Shown here in pieces: positions 14,401 through 25,317 of a stretch of DNA of 64,000 nt. The DNA is from Dimorphilus gyrociliatus. Lineage: Eukaryota; Annelida; Polychaeta; Dinophilidae. The position numbers and the translations under genes are program-made. Location of the stretch: contig CAJFCJ010000019.1 in NCBI GenBank assembly GCA_904063045.1, positions 186,001 through 250,000 on the forward strand, given 5' to 3'. The number at the start of each line of letters is the position of its first letter. Within the stretch, counting starts at the first letter, position 1. Under the pieces are notes generated by a model, which had not been told where the DNA came from, ran no database searches, and saw only the letters and a program-made list of their open reading frames with translations.

Positions 14401-16173
14401 TGGGAATCTTTCGAGGTGGCGCTAAGGCTATGGCAGAAGATCCAGGAGTAAATTTATTAAATTTCATTTGAATATCAGCATCTAAAGGATTAATAAGGCA
14501 TATTTAAATAAGGAATTGTTCATTAAGGACGAATACGCACCACCACTTCCATTGTTTCGTCCCTTATTCAGCTCTTGAATTAAAGTGTTCAATTTGTCAA
14601 TCTTTGAGGCTTCTTTTTCCGGCTTCCCTAATTTTTTTTTTACATTTTGTTTATTTGCTTTAACTAAATTAATGTTCTTCTGAAGATGGTTTTTTCCAGT
14701 TATCTTTTTTCCATCACCCTGCAATCGATCAGCAACGTATTGGTCAACTTGAGGTTTTATTTTGGCTATATTCTTATCAACAAGTTTTGAAACTTGATTT
14801 CTTTCTGATAAATCGCCAATAATTGGTTTTTGACGAATAAATAATGTTTCAAAATTATGCTCTATTCTATTACGTCTGTCAGATATATTCTTAAGTTTAT
14901 CTTTAATATCATCAAGTTTTTTACAAGGTTTATAAGAAGATACTTTTATATCCCCTTTCGATGGAATGTATTCACTCTGAACAAAGTAAGCATCTAATGG
15001 TGAAGTTTTCTTCAAAGTTACAGGATTTCTTTCTTGATGCTCATATGCAGTCTCTTTAATTGAATCATTCAAATTCTGAAGTTTATCAACAATACTAGAA
15101 GCTCTTGCAACGGTGCTTGACTTTTCTCTAGTTGGTTTCAAATCATGATACGTATCGTGTTTTTTGGCCAATTCTGCAATTTTAGAATTATTATTCTGAT
15201 TTGACGCTGCTTTTAACATTTCTATTTCATCCAATTTGATAGGTTTAGGAGCTCTAGTTCTAGGAGATGGGGTTGATAGTAAGGACTCTTTGCTAACTTG
15301 AGCTGATCGAGACATTTTCTTTGGTGTGCTTGGTGGTTCTTTTGTTGGACAGTAAACAATGCTTGTTGGCGCAGAGTTTTCTTTTGCTAAACGCTGAAAT
15401 TTCCTTTGAGACTTTATATGTTCAATTTGCAATTGTTCAACAAAATTGAGACGTTTTGATAACATTTCATCAAGTTGATTTTCCAAATGTTTTATCCTGT
15501 TGGTATTTTCTGGCGCATTTAAGCTTTGCAATTCATTTATTCGGGCTGTCATTTCCATCAACTTCACTTCAAGATTCCTCTGAGATTGTAAAATAGGTTC
15601 AGACGCGACAACAGTTGCACTAGCGGCAGCTGCTGCTGCTCTTGCCATTTCATTTATTAAATCAGTATCCTTTTTCTCTTGTTTTTCTTTAAAATTTTCA
15701 TCATAGCAACGATAAGTTGGGACTGATCGTTGATGCATCTTGGCCTCATGAGTTGTTACACAGCATCTGCAGATGTTAAAGCAAGTTTAACAAATTAGAA
15801 TTCACTAAAACCGTTAAACTTACCGTGATGCCAGTTCTTTGCGAACCTCGTTTGCTGATTTACCAAAAGTATTAATTTGAACATCTGAATTGTTGTGCTG
15901 ATCTACTGCAGCTTGCCCTATCAAAACATTTCGATTCAAACCATCATTAGTAGCTGTTTTGAAACCGTCACTGTCAATTGTGTCATCTGTTCCTGCTGTT
16001 AAAAGTATTCAAATATCTTAGTAAAAGAAAATGACAGTATTATGCTTCATCTTACTCATATCATCAGCTTCTACCGATATTATTTCAACATCTTGTGTCT
16101 TGTCCGAAACTGGAATAATGCTGCTAATCACAGGTGAATAAATTGCAGATGGTCTTACTGCCAGTTGCTCCAT
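11489..16173 (-). CDS. KIAA0586: TALPID3 (KIAA0586) centriolar protein
   Basis: This minus-strand gene has at least 11 exons; the proposed ATG is at 16171-16173. Exons include about 16055-16173, about 15823-15995, 14541-15766, about 14335-14480, about 14079-14275, two short ones between 13710 and 14020, about 13150-13650, about 12620-13095, about 12408-12566, about 12230-12341 and 11489 to about 12163. Hallmarks of TALPID3 are visible: an alanine-rich helix (ARAAAAAASATVV) before a coiled coil (about 15420-15600), a W-EKEI-RILSEI segment, the GVRVFLDAGCPVDDSLV motif matching human LQLFVDAGVPV, a PVSSPRPQIP proline segment, and C-terminal SEGQW / SEGEV repeats. In vertebrates TALPID3 sits at the distal centriole and is needed for ciliogenesis and Hedgehog signalling. 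The assignment rests on remembered motif order; the low-complexity linkers are not alignable by eye. Confidence 0.82.
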
Positions 16174-16960
16174 CTTAAACTGCTTATGAATGTTCAAGTT
16201 TTTTAGATTAAAATTGATAGAAAAATATAGAGGAAGATTATGGATATAAAAGAAAGATATTCGTTGCTTATAATAAAAGACAATGAATTCTGTTGGATGA
16301 AATCATTATTTTAAAGTATTTATATTGTTTAACTCATGAAATAATATTCACATTCGGTTTATAGTGTACAATAAATTACTTTTAATTTTATCAATGCTAA
16401 TTTTTCGGATATTTCTATAAACGGAAATATTTGTGTTTTGTTGATCCACCGTTCTCACCTTTAATTAAACGATCACTTATCCAGGTAAATAAAATACTCT
16501 TATTTAACTGACACCATGATAATTTTCTTGATGTCTTTTAATAAATTAAAAGAGCCAAATAAATCTCTTCTAAAACAACCGAATACCTTCAAATTTGGCA
16601 CGCTGAGGCCTGTGTTTCGGTTATGACTAAACTCTGTGCATCAATTTCCCTAAACACACACATGAAAAAATTTTTATATCAAATTTTCGTCTTAAATTAT
16701 GATATAATTAAAAAAATGGTATTAATCTTATGTTAATGGACTGACAAACGAAATGCATGAAATCAAAATGACAAAAATAAGCGACCTTTAACTAATTTCG
16801 TGTAAGCTACATTCTGAAATAATTGACAGATTTATTTGTAAAAATAAATTTTTTCTAAAGTACACAATTGATATAAACCCTATAATTATCAAATTATATA
16901 TTAATATTTTGAGCAGATATTCTATATCCAGAAAACAGCTCGCGATTTAGACTGTCCTAA

Positions 16961-16988
16961 CAAGATGGCGGTTCTGGCGGCAGACTAG
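16961..16988 (+). promoter_or_regulatory. TISU/YY1-like element with 7-codon upstream ORF
   Basis: CAAGATGGCGG matches the core of the TISU/YY1 element (SAASATGGCGGC). The ATG at 16965 opens a 7-codon frame that stops with TAG at 16986-16988. Its orientation suits transcription towards FKBP6, though it may serve a bidirectional promoter. Confidence 0.4.
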
Positions 16989-17552
16989 AAAGTTGAATTG
17001 TTTAGTTTACTTTTCTTTTCTAAGTGTAACTATTTATCATGAATGGTGTATTGAAAAATATATTTATATGTCTTATTACATAAAATTCTATTCAGAATGT
17101 ATCTAACAATTGTTTATTGCTTGTTGAACATATGAAAAGCTACTATGTTTATAAAAAATTATTTTATTAATTACTGTAAAAATAGTTTTAATTCATAATA
17201 AAATAATTATATTACTTAATTAATTCTATCAAATAGTTTTTATTAATGAAGCTTTTCTGCAGTCTAGCTTGGATAGCTGTTGATATCAACGTACATAGAG
17301 TTCGCGTCATATTAATTATTATTGTTCGTCTTGGATAAAAGTCTTAATTACAAATATTATTAATGAGAATTTTTCATGATTGATATATATTAACAAGTTT
17401 GACATTTGATAAAAATAAGTTTGAGACTCTATAATTCAATACTAAAAATTAAAAAAATTGATTATTATTTTCAAATTTAATAATAAATATCCTATTTTTT
17501 ATTTCTGGAAAGCATCTCTGAAAGAGGTTCGTGATACAGATAATATTAAGAT

Positions 17553-17756
17553 TTACCCTAAATGTAAAACATTTTCGAATTTTACAAATAGAGCTATTTG
17601 TAGATGTTTTAAATAATAAAATGGGAATAATAATTTTTGAATAAGATAACTTACTTTTTGAATATGTACGAAAAAAGTATAATTGCCTAATTGATGGGTT
17701 ACCTCGGCCATTTCTACATGAGGTCTCGTGTTGTCCGTATCAGGGAGAAGAAACAT
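17553..17756 (-). CDS. Possible small divergent exon or gene, unrecognised
   Basis: An ATG at 17754-17756 opens 34 codons (start MFLLPDTDNTRPHVEMAEV) that reach a strong donor (GTAAGT at about 17653-17658). A good acceptor (CCTCTTTCAG, near 17520) downstream would add about 22 codons before a stop, giving a peptide of roughly 56 residues. It lies head-to-head with FKBP6, 16 bp from its ATG. I recognise no family. It could equally be a chance open frame in the shared 5' region; the clean donor is the only real support. Confidence 0.22.
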   Translation of the reverse strand: MFLLPDTDNTRPHVEMAEVTHQLGNYTFFVHIQKVSYLIQKLLFPFYYLKHLQIALFVKFENVLHLG

Positions 17757-17772
17757 AGTATTTCATATAGCT

Positions 17773-19679
17773 ATGGCAAATGAACAGAGCTGCCAAACTA
17801 AAACTGACGAGCAAAAGGGTAATTACAATAACATATATTCACTTTAACTCGTTTTAGCTAAAAGAAAAGTTTGCATTGCGTAATGACGTAAGCTAACCAT
17901 GCCGCATTGCATTATTACTAAATGTCTTTTCTTTTAGATTTCGTCCTGAAAAACTCTGAACTGTTTGACGACGGTGCTCAAGAACCACCGGATTTAGTGG
18001 AACAAGAATGTGGTGGTCGCAGACTTGTTAAAAAATTAAAAGAAACGGTCACCGACAATGGGTATGAATTGGAATTTGAAGAGGCTGAAACTGCATCAAA
18101 CGATGACGAGTATAAATACTACACACAAGAAGACTATTTGAAAGGCACTATGAAAAGTGCTCCGGAATCATTTTTTGATGATATTCGCAAGACAATGTTT
18201 CCGATTGACCCACCTGGAGATCGTGAAATATGGAAAATAGTTGATAAAGAAGGCTATGGTCAACAAATGCCTAAGAAATGTAAGCTAGAATTTCATTGCA
18301 GTTTCTACGCCGAAGGGAGTGATGAACCGTTCGACTCGTCACAGATGCGAGGCGAGCCATGGAAAATCTCCATGCTTGATATTAATTTTGTAGGGCTTCA
18401 GTATGCTCTATTTTCAATGAAAATTGGCGAACAATCTCGGTTTTTGATATATCCGAAATATGCTTTTGGTAAACGTGGGGTTCCCCCAAGAATTCCCCCG
18501 AACTGTACTGTGCTTGCTGAAGTTGAACTGCTGAATTGGGTAGACATAACTGGTCGAAGTGACTTTTTTTCCTTAACTTATGAAGATCGACGAGACGCAA
18601 GTTTCGAGGTTCGCAAGAGTGCTGTTGACAATTTAAATGATGACGCAAAGATAAAATACAAACAAAATTACTTTATGGCCGCGTCGAAAATCTACCGTAG
18701 AGTTCAAAATATTCTCGAAGAAGCCAGACTCGCTAATGATGAAGAGGAGCGCGAACAAAGGCGATTATTGATAAAAGCATACGTTAATCGAGCTGTATGT
18801 AATATTCATTTGAAGAATCCGAAATATGTAATAACAGATACAAAGAACGCACTGTTATTAGATCCTAAATGTGGCAAAGCTCTATACCTTTTAGGGAAGG
18901 CTCATCGACTACTTGAAAATTTTGATAAGGCCAGCAAATGTCTACTACGTGCTCAAAAGTTGGTGTCAAGGCAAGAAGAAGTCTCGAAGGAACTAGAAGT
19001 TCTAGATAAACTGCAAAAGAAATGGCTAGAAAAAGAGAAAATATTATACCAGAACATGTTTAGCAACCATAAACGTATTACCATCAAAACAGAAAAAAAA
19101 AATACAGACAAGAATGATAGAAAAAACGAAAGACAAAAAGCACATGTAAACGAGAACTTAAACAGTGGACATGATAATAATAACTTAAAAACTCAATCTA
19201 AAAATAATAGCTTGAAAACTCAATCTGTCGAGTGTAGGTCGAAAAATGAATCTAAAGACAATAAATATTGCTCAAGTAAGGATCCTGAAAATAAAACATG
19301 TAAAAATCCAAAATGTCAAGAGTCAAATTCTAAATTTAAAGACTGTAATTCAAATAATCAGTATTGTGGGCCAGATAATGGAGATGAAAAAGATACTGAG
19401 AGTAAAAACGTTGAACCTTATAGGAACGTTCCTCTCAGTGAAATGGAATGGATAGAGGATTTCATTCAGGGCATAAATTCTCGAAAAGTTTTAGATATTG
19501 TTGGTTTTACAGCTTTTGAGGTAGAAAGTCTTATAACAGCAATTGAGAGGAAAGGTTTAAACGTAGAATGTAAGAATATGGCTCTAATTGTTTCCGTCAA
19601 AGAGGACCCTACTGAAATCATTGATAAGGAAACTAGTGAGGAAATTGAGGAGGACTTTAGCGTAAAGGAAGTTGAATAA
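17773..19679 (+). CDS. FKBP6: FKBP6/Shutdown-like inactive immunophilin with TPRs
   Basis: Exon 1 (17773-17818) encodes MANEQSCQTKTDEQK and splices over a 119-nt intron to exon 2 (17938-19679). An in-frame ATG at 17922 inside the intron's pyrimidine tract offers an alternative start (MSFLLDF). The protein has an FKBP domain (about 18240-18545), then three TPR-like helices (about 18650-19050, ending in the family's KEK-x-MF pattern), a long N/K-rich linker, and a conserved-looking C-terminal block (PLSEMEWIEDFIQGINSRK). Compared with FKBP12, ligand residues Tyr26, Trp59, Tyr82 and His87 are replaced by Cys, Leu, Phe and Val, so prolyl isomerase activity is probably absent, as in FKBP6. FKBP6 and fly Shutdown work with Hsp90 in piRNA loading and transposon silencing in the germline; that role here is inferred from homology. 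Confidence 0.85.
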
Positions 19680-19703
19680 GTTTCAAAATTTCATATTTCA
19701 ATC

Positions 19704-19709
19704 AATAAA
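19704..19709 (+). terminator. Poly(A) signal of FKBP6
   Basis: AATAAA lies 25 nt after the FKBP6 stop codon. The convergent gene ends at 19819, so the space between the two coding regions is only 139 bp. Confidence 0.6.
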
Positions 19710-19818
19710 CTACACTTAAAACAATTACCTATGCCAATATGTAACAAATTGAAAGCACTTTTATGTGAGAGTTTCCAAACAACCAAACTTAGATGTCTTA
19801 TAAGTATGTAGTCTATTA

Positions 19819-20328
19819 TTAAGTATTCTCCTCATCGTCTGTTGAAGATTCCAAGCTATCCATATTGCTCGAACTATATTCACTGCTGAAACTTTTGTAA
19901 CGGGTTCGATTGTAGCATACAACTAAATAGAACGTGCTAGTAAATGCAAAAGCCGAAACAATTATTGCAAGAAAATAATATTCATGATAAACAACATTCT
20001 CTTTCTTTTCTTCCATTAATTTTCGATCAAAATCCCAATCATTGTCTAAATCATCATCTGGATCCGCTTGAAGTAGATCATCACCAACAATATACACGCC
20101 TCTCCTAGTAGACAATCGCGAATACAATTTGCGAACAGGTAATTCTTTAACTACGTCATCTACATCTCGTTTTCGTTTCTTACTTTTAGTCTCTTCATTC
20201 TCGTATTGTAGTTTATTCAGAGCCCTCCATCTTTTAAATTTAAATTTCTTTTCAACAATAAAATTTCCATGAGGAATGAAACAATGAAAAAAGAAACATA
20301 TTGAAAAAAAGTATAGTGTTTTAGCCAT
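19819..20328 (-). CDS. Small type I membrane protein, unrecognised
   Basis: This is a single-exon 169-residue open frame with a normal ATG. It begins with a hydrophobic signal sequence (residues 1-18, LYFFSICFFFHCF), followed by a basic then acidic ectodomain. A KSKKRKRD cluster at residues 48-55 looks like a furin-type cleavage site, and an Asp-rich stretch (DPDDDLDNDWDFD) follows. A second hydrophobic segment at residues 117-139 should be a transmembrane helix. The short cytoplasmic tail is rich in Ser and acidic residues (SLESSTDDEEN), resembling casein kinase 2 sites. I recognise no family. Layout suggests a processed, single-pass cell-surface or secretory-pathway protein. It is convergent with FKBP6. 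Confidence 0.6.
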   Translation of the reverse strand: MAKTLYFFSICFFFHCFIPHGNFIVEKKFKFKRWRALNKLQYENEETKSKKRKRDVDDVVKELPVRKLYSRLSTRRGVYIVGDDLLQADPDDDLDNDWDFDRKLMEEKKENVVYHEYYFLAIIVSAFAFTSTFYLVVCYNRTRYKSFSSEYSSSNMDSLESSTDDEENT

Positions 20329-20967
20329 TCTAAAATAGTGTAACGATAATAAAGATTTTTAAACCAGTATTATTTAAATTAGATTATCGGATTAACTAAA
20401 AAAAATAATAAAATATCAATGAACTAATATAAAAAAAGCTTAATCCTTTTAAAACTCCTAGTACGATATTTTTAAAGATTATATAACGTATATGCCTATG
20501 AAAATAGGAAACATCATTTTTTTAAACAGAGAATGATAAAAGTATCATATTATTCATTGTTTTAATTAGTTTCCTGCGTTATAATTAAAGTATTTCTATA
20601 TATTTTACTTGTAATAAAGTAAAAAAAATTCCATTTAAAAGAGAATAAAAAACCTTTTCTTGTCTCTTATAAAAAATCATAAATATTATAGATTGATGAA
20701 GATATTTAATGTGTTTTTTTTTGAATATGGCAAATTAACATTTATAATTCATCTTAATTGTCATGAATAAAGTCAATATTCTTTCATTTTATCAGTATTA
20801 TAATTATCTTGAAAAATAAACGAACAATACGATACTAACATTACTTGGGTTTGGAGAATGTTAACATTTCTAATCTCATTTCTACTATACACGTTTATTA
20901 AAATTCTATTCTATGCTATGTAGATTTATAAATTGTAAATTCTAATTAATTTCAGTTTATACGCTAT
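20329..20967. other. AT-rich spacer
   Basis: No gene is visible. The right end holds the 3' UTR of the actin-like gene, with TTTATT at 20896-20901 (AATAAA on the minus strand) about 70 nt past its stop. The left end should contain the promoter of the small membrane protein. Runs of poly-A/T are the only other structure. Confidence 0.5.
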
Positions 20968-22147
20968 CTAAAAGAATCTTATATGAGACAATGTTGGTCC
21001 GTATTCGTCATATTCTTCTTTACTCATACAAATTGCTTTAAATGTTGATAATGACGACAATAATGATCCTCCTACCCATGCTGAATATAAACCTTTTCCT
21101 GGTGTTCTTACTTCAATATCATACTCTCCTTTCGTTAATAATTGAAGTTCTTTTCGTAATCGATGTCCAAATCCCGGAAACAGCGTTGAACCACCGTTAA
21201 AAGATATATTTCTATAAAGTTCTTTTCTAATATCACGATCACATCTTGCGATAGAAAAGTTTATTAGTTCATGGACGCCCATACTTTCAACATGAAGTAT
21301 ACTAGGCTGAAAAACACCTTCGGCTGCTTTAAATCTTTCATCTCCAATAGTAATTTTTGAGCCATCTGGTAATTCGTAATCGATTTCAAACAAAGATTCA
21401 CATTTATTCAACTCCTCCTCCAGATTAATAGCAATATAGCAAAATTTCTCTTTCATTTTCTTAATAGTATGATAAATTGAACGGTTTTCATTAATATTAA
21501 TACCTTTCGGTGAAAGCATTAGGCCGAAGCAATAAGTAATATCATCACCGCCGAATAATAATTTCATTGTGCCATTGGGTAATGCATAGCCTTCGTAAAT
21601 CGGTATAGAATAAGTTGCCCATGCTCCCGAATCCAATACCAATCCAGTTGTTCTTCCAGATGAAAGGAGAGATAAAACAGCTTGTATTTTAAGGCATAAA
21701 GCAGGAACATCATATTTTTCGAACATCATCTAGAAATAGCGATTTTTTTTTGCTTTTATAAAACATCTGCTTGAACAGAAAAAGAAAGAAATAACAAACT
21801 TGGACTGCTCTTTCTCTTGTACAGCGTGGACAATTCGGCATTTCTGTCAATAACATGGGATAATCGGACGGATCTACTTGTAAGGACTTTTCAAATGTAT
21901 ATTCCCACAAACATTCTATATCATTCCATTCCGATCCGAAGCCATATTTTATTGGATATTTTAATGTAAGCATATCTCTTTTGGATTGAGCATCATCTCC
22001 TACAAAATATTCTTTTGCATCTTTTACATTTTTCGGTCTTCCAACGATTGATTGAAAAACGTCTCTAGGATTTTCTTCTCCAGAAAATCCGACTTTGCAC
22101 AAATCAGATCCAAAGTCACAAACAATAGATTGTTCGACTTCTACCAT
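20968..22147 (-). CDS. Divergent actin-like protein with altered nucleotide pocket
   Basis: There are two exons: 21800-22147 (116 codons) and 20968-21729 (253 codons plus stop). The 70-nt intron has a GTTTGT donor. The 369-residue product aligns end to end with actin: VGDDAQSKR, LTLKYPI, SGRTTG, PIYEGYALP, SLSTF and the C-terminal HIRFF are clear. Key changes, in actin numbering, are G15D in the first phosphate loop, DSGDGVTH changed to DSGAWATY in the second (D157A, G158W, V159A, H161Y), and the methylated His73 replaced by Tyr. The D-loop is about 5 residues shorter and lacks the V-M-V-G-M segment. Gln137 is kept. The frame is intact, so this is not an obvious pseudogene. It may have abnormal ATP binding or polymerisation, perhaps a tissue-specific (for example testis) actin-related protein; that is inference. 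Confidence 0.88.
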
Positions 22148-23558
22148 CTTTTAACAATTTGGTAGCCTTGACGTATATAATATTATATATATTATATTCA
22201 ATGTTTTCTTTGTACTAAAAAGATATAAACGAATTTTTCTTTGGTAAGAATTTATCATATTAAATTATATTAGTCATCATTTTTTAAGTTATAAGTAAAA
22301 ATCATTTGACTCGTATGACCATATAAGTATAAATGTGACTAGAGATTAAGACTGGTCACAAATTACCTAATCATTACGTATACAACACATGTAAGACGAT
22401 TAATCATTCAAATCGCTAAGAAGCCATACTATAAAATATACAAATGAAAGAATTACCAGGTAAATGATTCATTGAAATTTCCAAAAACATCAAGAAATTG
22501 AATAGCATATTATTATTATTATTGTTATTTAGAAATATTAGATTTAGGCCAAGATGACTAAGTTCTTTTTCTCCGAATGTATTTTCGTTCTCTTTTCATC
22601 CTGGAAAATAATATGGACTTGTTTATATATTGTACAATTTATTGATGAACAATCATGTGACTTTTGCATAGAAATTTTCCGTTCTTATATTAGCTGGCCT
22701 ATTCTGCTAATTGGTCTATAATACTTTTTTTGTATGTTTTGTTCGCAATTAAGTAGTATTATCAATATTAATTTTCAAATATGTCTTGGCTAATTATCTA
22801 TTATTCCCTATCTAGTAATAAGGAATTGAATTTCAAAGTTAATTGATCCTATAGAAAGTAGGACATGGGGGTTACCTACTTGTTACACTCAATACTTTTC
22901 TCTTAACTGGTGACAACATGCTTACGAGTGTCTTTATTCTATGAATAATATGTTTTATATATTAGAGGAATAGCTCGTATTTTATAGTAGATAAATAACT
23001 GATCAATAAACTTTTTCTACTTTACGAATAACATTTACACTTCTCTACTAAAAATCTTTTATGCTAAGAGTATACTTCCTAAGACCTTATATGAAATTCT
23101 ATTAATTATAAACAACAATTTATTATAATAAAATGATATTAGGCAAAGATATGGATATAGATATCAAAGCCGTTTCAAAATAACAGAAATCTAAAATATT
23201 TGTATTTTCGTTCAGATTATTTTCATAAATTTCTTCGAATTAATAACAAATTAGTAATTTTATTTGAGGAAAATCTAAGCAGTTTACCTCTCACAAGGCG
23301 AAAAATAGTTAATGCGAAGATATTTTTTTTGAAATTCTAAAATGGCGGACAAGCGCTTTTGATTTGAAGAATAACTTTGAAAAATGTCCTATCATCAATT
23401 GCTATTTGACGAAGAGTTTTAATAAATTGAAATATGTGATTTGTGCATATAACTGATGAAAGCTTTCAAGTTACTATTTTAAAAAAAGACGTTATTAAGC
23501 AATATACTAACGACTTACAAGTTGAGACTCGTTACCCTGAGCAACTGTCTGAAAAAAA
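22148..23558. other. Divergent promoter region, actin-like / CCDC61
   Basis: This 1.4 kb AT-rich spacer lies between two divergently transcribed genes. Apart from the ATGGCGG element near 23341 there is no coding signal. Short A/T tracts and TATATAATATTATATA-like sequence just upstream of the actin ATG (about 22170-22195) could act as its core promoter. Confidence 0.4.
23339..23362 (+). promoter_or_regulatory. YY1/TISU-like ATGGCGG with 6-codon upstream ORF
   Basis: The sequence TAAAATGGCGGAC carries an ATG at 23342 that reads six codons to TGA (23360-23362). It lies 217 bp upstream of the CCDC61 start and in the same orientation, as expected for a YY1 site just downstream of a transcription start. 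Confidence 0.4.
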
Positions 23559-25065
23559 ATGCCTCCATCAACTGCCGAATGTTCGTTAGATATTCGGGGC
23601 ACGGAGTATTCGGTAGGAAGCTCGATTGATGATGACTGTTTACATCTCGTAGTTGAAGATGTGGTAACTAATGATGTTTGGAAAGCGTCTTTTAACACTA
23701 ATATAATCGAGGAAATAACTCGACGTACCGGCAATTTTAAGCAATTTTCAGTTTTTTGTAGTATGTTAACATCAGCTATTGAGGGTAGTAGCGATTCTGT
23801 TGATATAGATATAATGACGTATGAAGACCTAGAACATTTAAGAAAGCGTTCCAAAGGTAAAAATGGACCTGGACCAAAACAGTCTCAAAACAAGCGTTAC
23901 CTTATTTTAATATATACCGCAGAATTTGATAGAATTCACTATCCTCTGCAATTGCAGCACGAGGGAAAATCAGAAAATAAAAACGTACATAAAACAATAT
24001 CAAAATTGAGAGAAGATATCATAACTTTACAAAAGAGATGCAAAATTTTGCAAACTAGAAATTCTCAGCTGGAGGATGAAATTTCCCAACAAGTGGAATC
24101 AAATCCTAGTCAGCAGACTGCACTTATGAAAACAGCTTTAAGGAACCTGGAAGAACAAAGTTCGCAAGCCAAAGCAAAGTATCAGAGAGCTGCTCAACGT
24201 CGAAAGACGGAAATAGGTCGATTACGAACTGAAAACGAAGAGCTAAAAGCAAGCGAAAGAAATTTAAAAGCCAAAGTCAAAAGTTTAACAAATGAATTGG
24301 CCATTTATAAAAGAAGAATAGGAGGCCCTGGATCAGGACGATCATCTTACAGATCAAATAATCTATCTGGAACATCATCGCTATTATCGGACCATTCCAG
24401 AAATCGTAGTAGAAGTTTGTCAAATAGTAGGAATCATTCACTCACGTCGGATGCATCTAAGAATTCGCGTGTAAGAAATGTTAGAAGTAGGACACCATCA
24501 CCAGGTCTGCCAAAACCAAGATTTGACCCAACTGCTTACATTAAAGAAAAAGAAAGAAAAAAACGTGAATTGGACATTAGAAGAAAACGAAGAAATCATA
24601 TAAGTTCCAGATCACCATCAATATCACCTAGATCTGTTACTTCGAACGATTCGAGACATAGTTAGTTTTATAACAGTTTTCAACTTATTAACTTATTAAA
24701 CTTTTTTTGTTTTAGGCCGTTCACGATATGGTAATCTTTCTGATTCATCGAGAAATTCAAAATTATCTAGAACACGATACTCTTCTTTTGATTCACTTGA
24801 TAGTGACACAGATCTAGATAAAAGAAGGACAATTCGGAAAACTAGTTTGGATAGAAGGTCTAACTCTTCCAAAAATATCAAGGCAAAACCAAATTTAGAT
24901 AGTTCACAAGATTCTATTGATATCCCAAGATCGCGCTTTGATAGATTTCGCCAAAAAGGAGCTGCTGATAACTTTTTTGACGAACGATCAGCCGAAATTA
25001 GTGAAATAGATGCGCGTTTAAATCGCCTGCAGGAATTTATGAAGGATCATCTAGAGTTAACTTAA
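23559..25065 (+). CDS. CCDC61: CCDC61 / VFL3 centriole and basal-body protein
   Basis: Two exons, 23559-24660 and 24716-25065, are joined over a 55-nt intron. The first ~145 residues match the CCDC61 head domain (XRCC4/SAS-6-like fold), with TGNFKQFSVFCSMLTSAIE and KRYLILIYTAEFDRIHYPL almost as in vertebrates. A coiled coil follows (about residues 150-262, including KASERNLKAKVKSLTNELA), then an Arg/Ser-rich segment, the conserved FDPTAYIKEKERKKRE box, and a C-terminal AEIDARLNRLQEFM helix that also matches the human end. CCDC61 (VFL3 in Chlamydomonas) forms filaments and sets basal body anchoring and orientation. The complete family architecture is present at about 480 residues, so the call is firm. 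Confidence 0.93.
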
Positions 25066-25118
25066 ATTGTGTAACAAATGTTTTTAACTATTTTTTTTAC
25101 AAGTATCATGTGAAATTG

Positions 25119-25124
25119 AATAAA
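25119..25124 (+). terminator. Poly(A) signal of CCDC61
   Basis: AATAAA lies 54 nt after the CCDC61 stop. The dynamin ATG follows 194 nt later, leaving very little room for a separate promoter. Confidence 0.6.
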
Positions 25125-25317
25125 ATAACGTTTATTATTCATGTTATTGTGATCTCAAAAAGGTATGCTAACTTTAGTGGTGGAATTACCAAATGACTCA
25201 CTTCATCTGTGACGTCATCGGTAAGGCGCATGCGCACATGTCATATTATCACCATTTTTGCTTATGGCGAACAATCAACGGTATTAGGTGTTTCAGAAAC
25301 CAGGAAACGTTATAATC

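Larger units (their letters stand above)
16174..17772. other. Spacer between TALPID3 and FKBP6, control region
   Basis: This roughly 1.6 kb AT-rich spacer should hold the promoters of the minus-strand TALPID3 and the plus-strand FKBP6. The clearest element is an ATGGCGG motif at 16965. A weak exon-like stretch on the minus strand lies near 16590-16650 (open frame after a TTTAG acceptor, then a stop). One small minus-strand open frame at 17659-17756 ends in a perfect donor. I see no long gene here. Confidence 0.45.
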
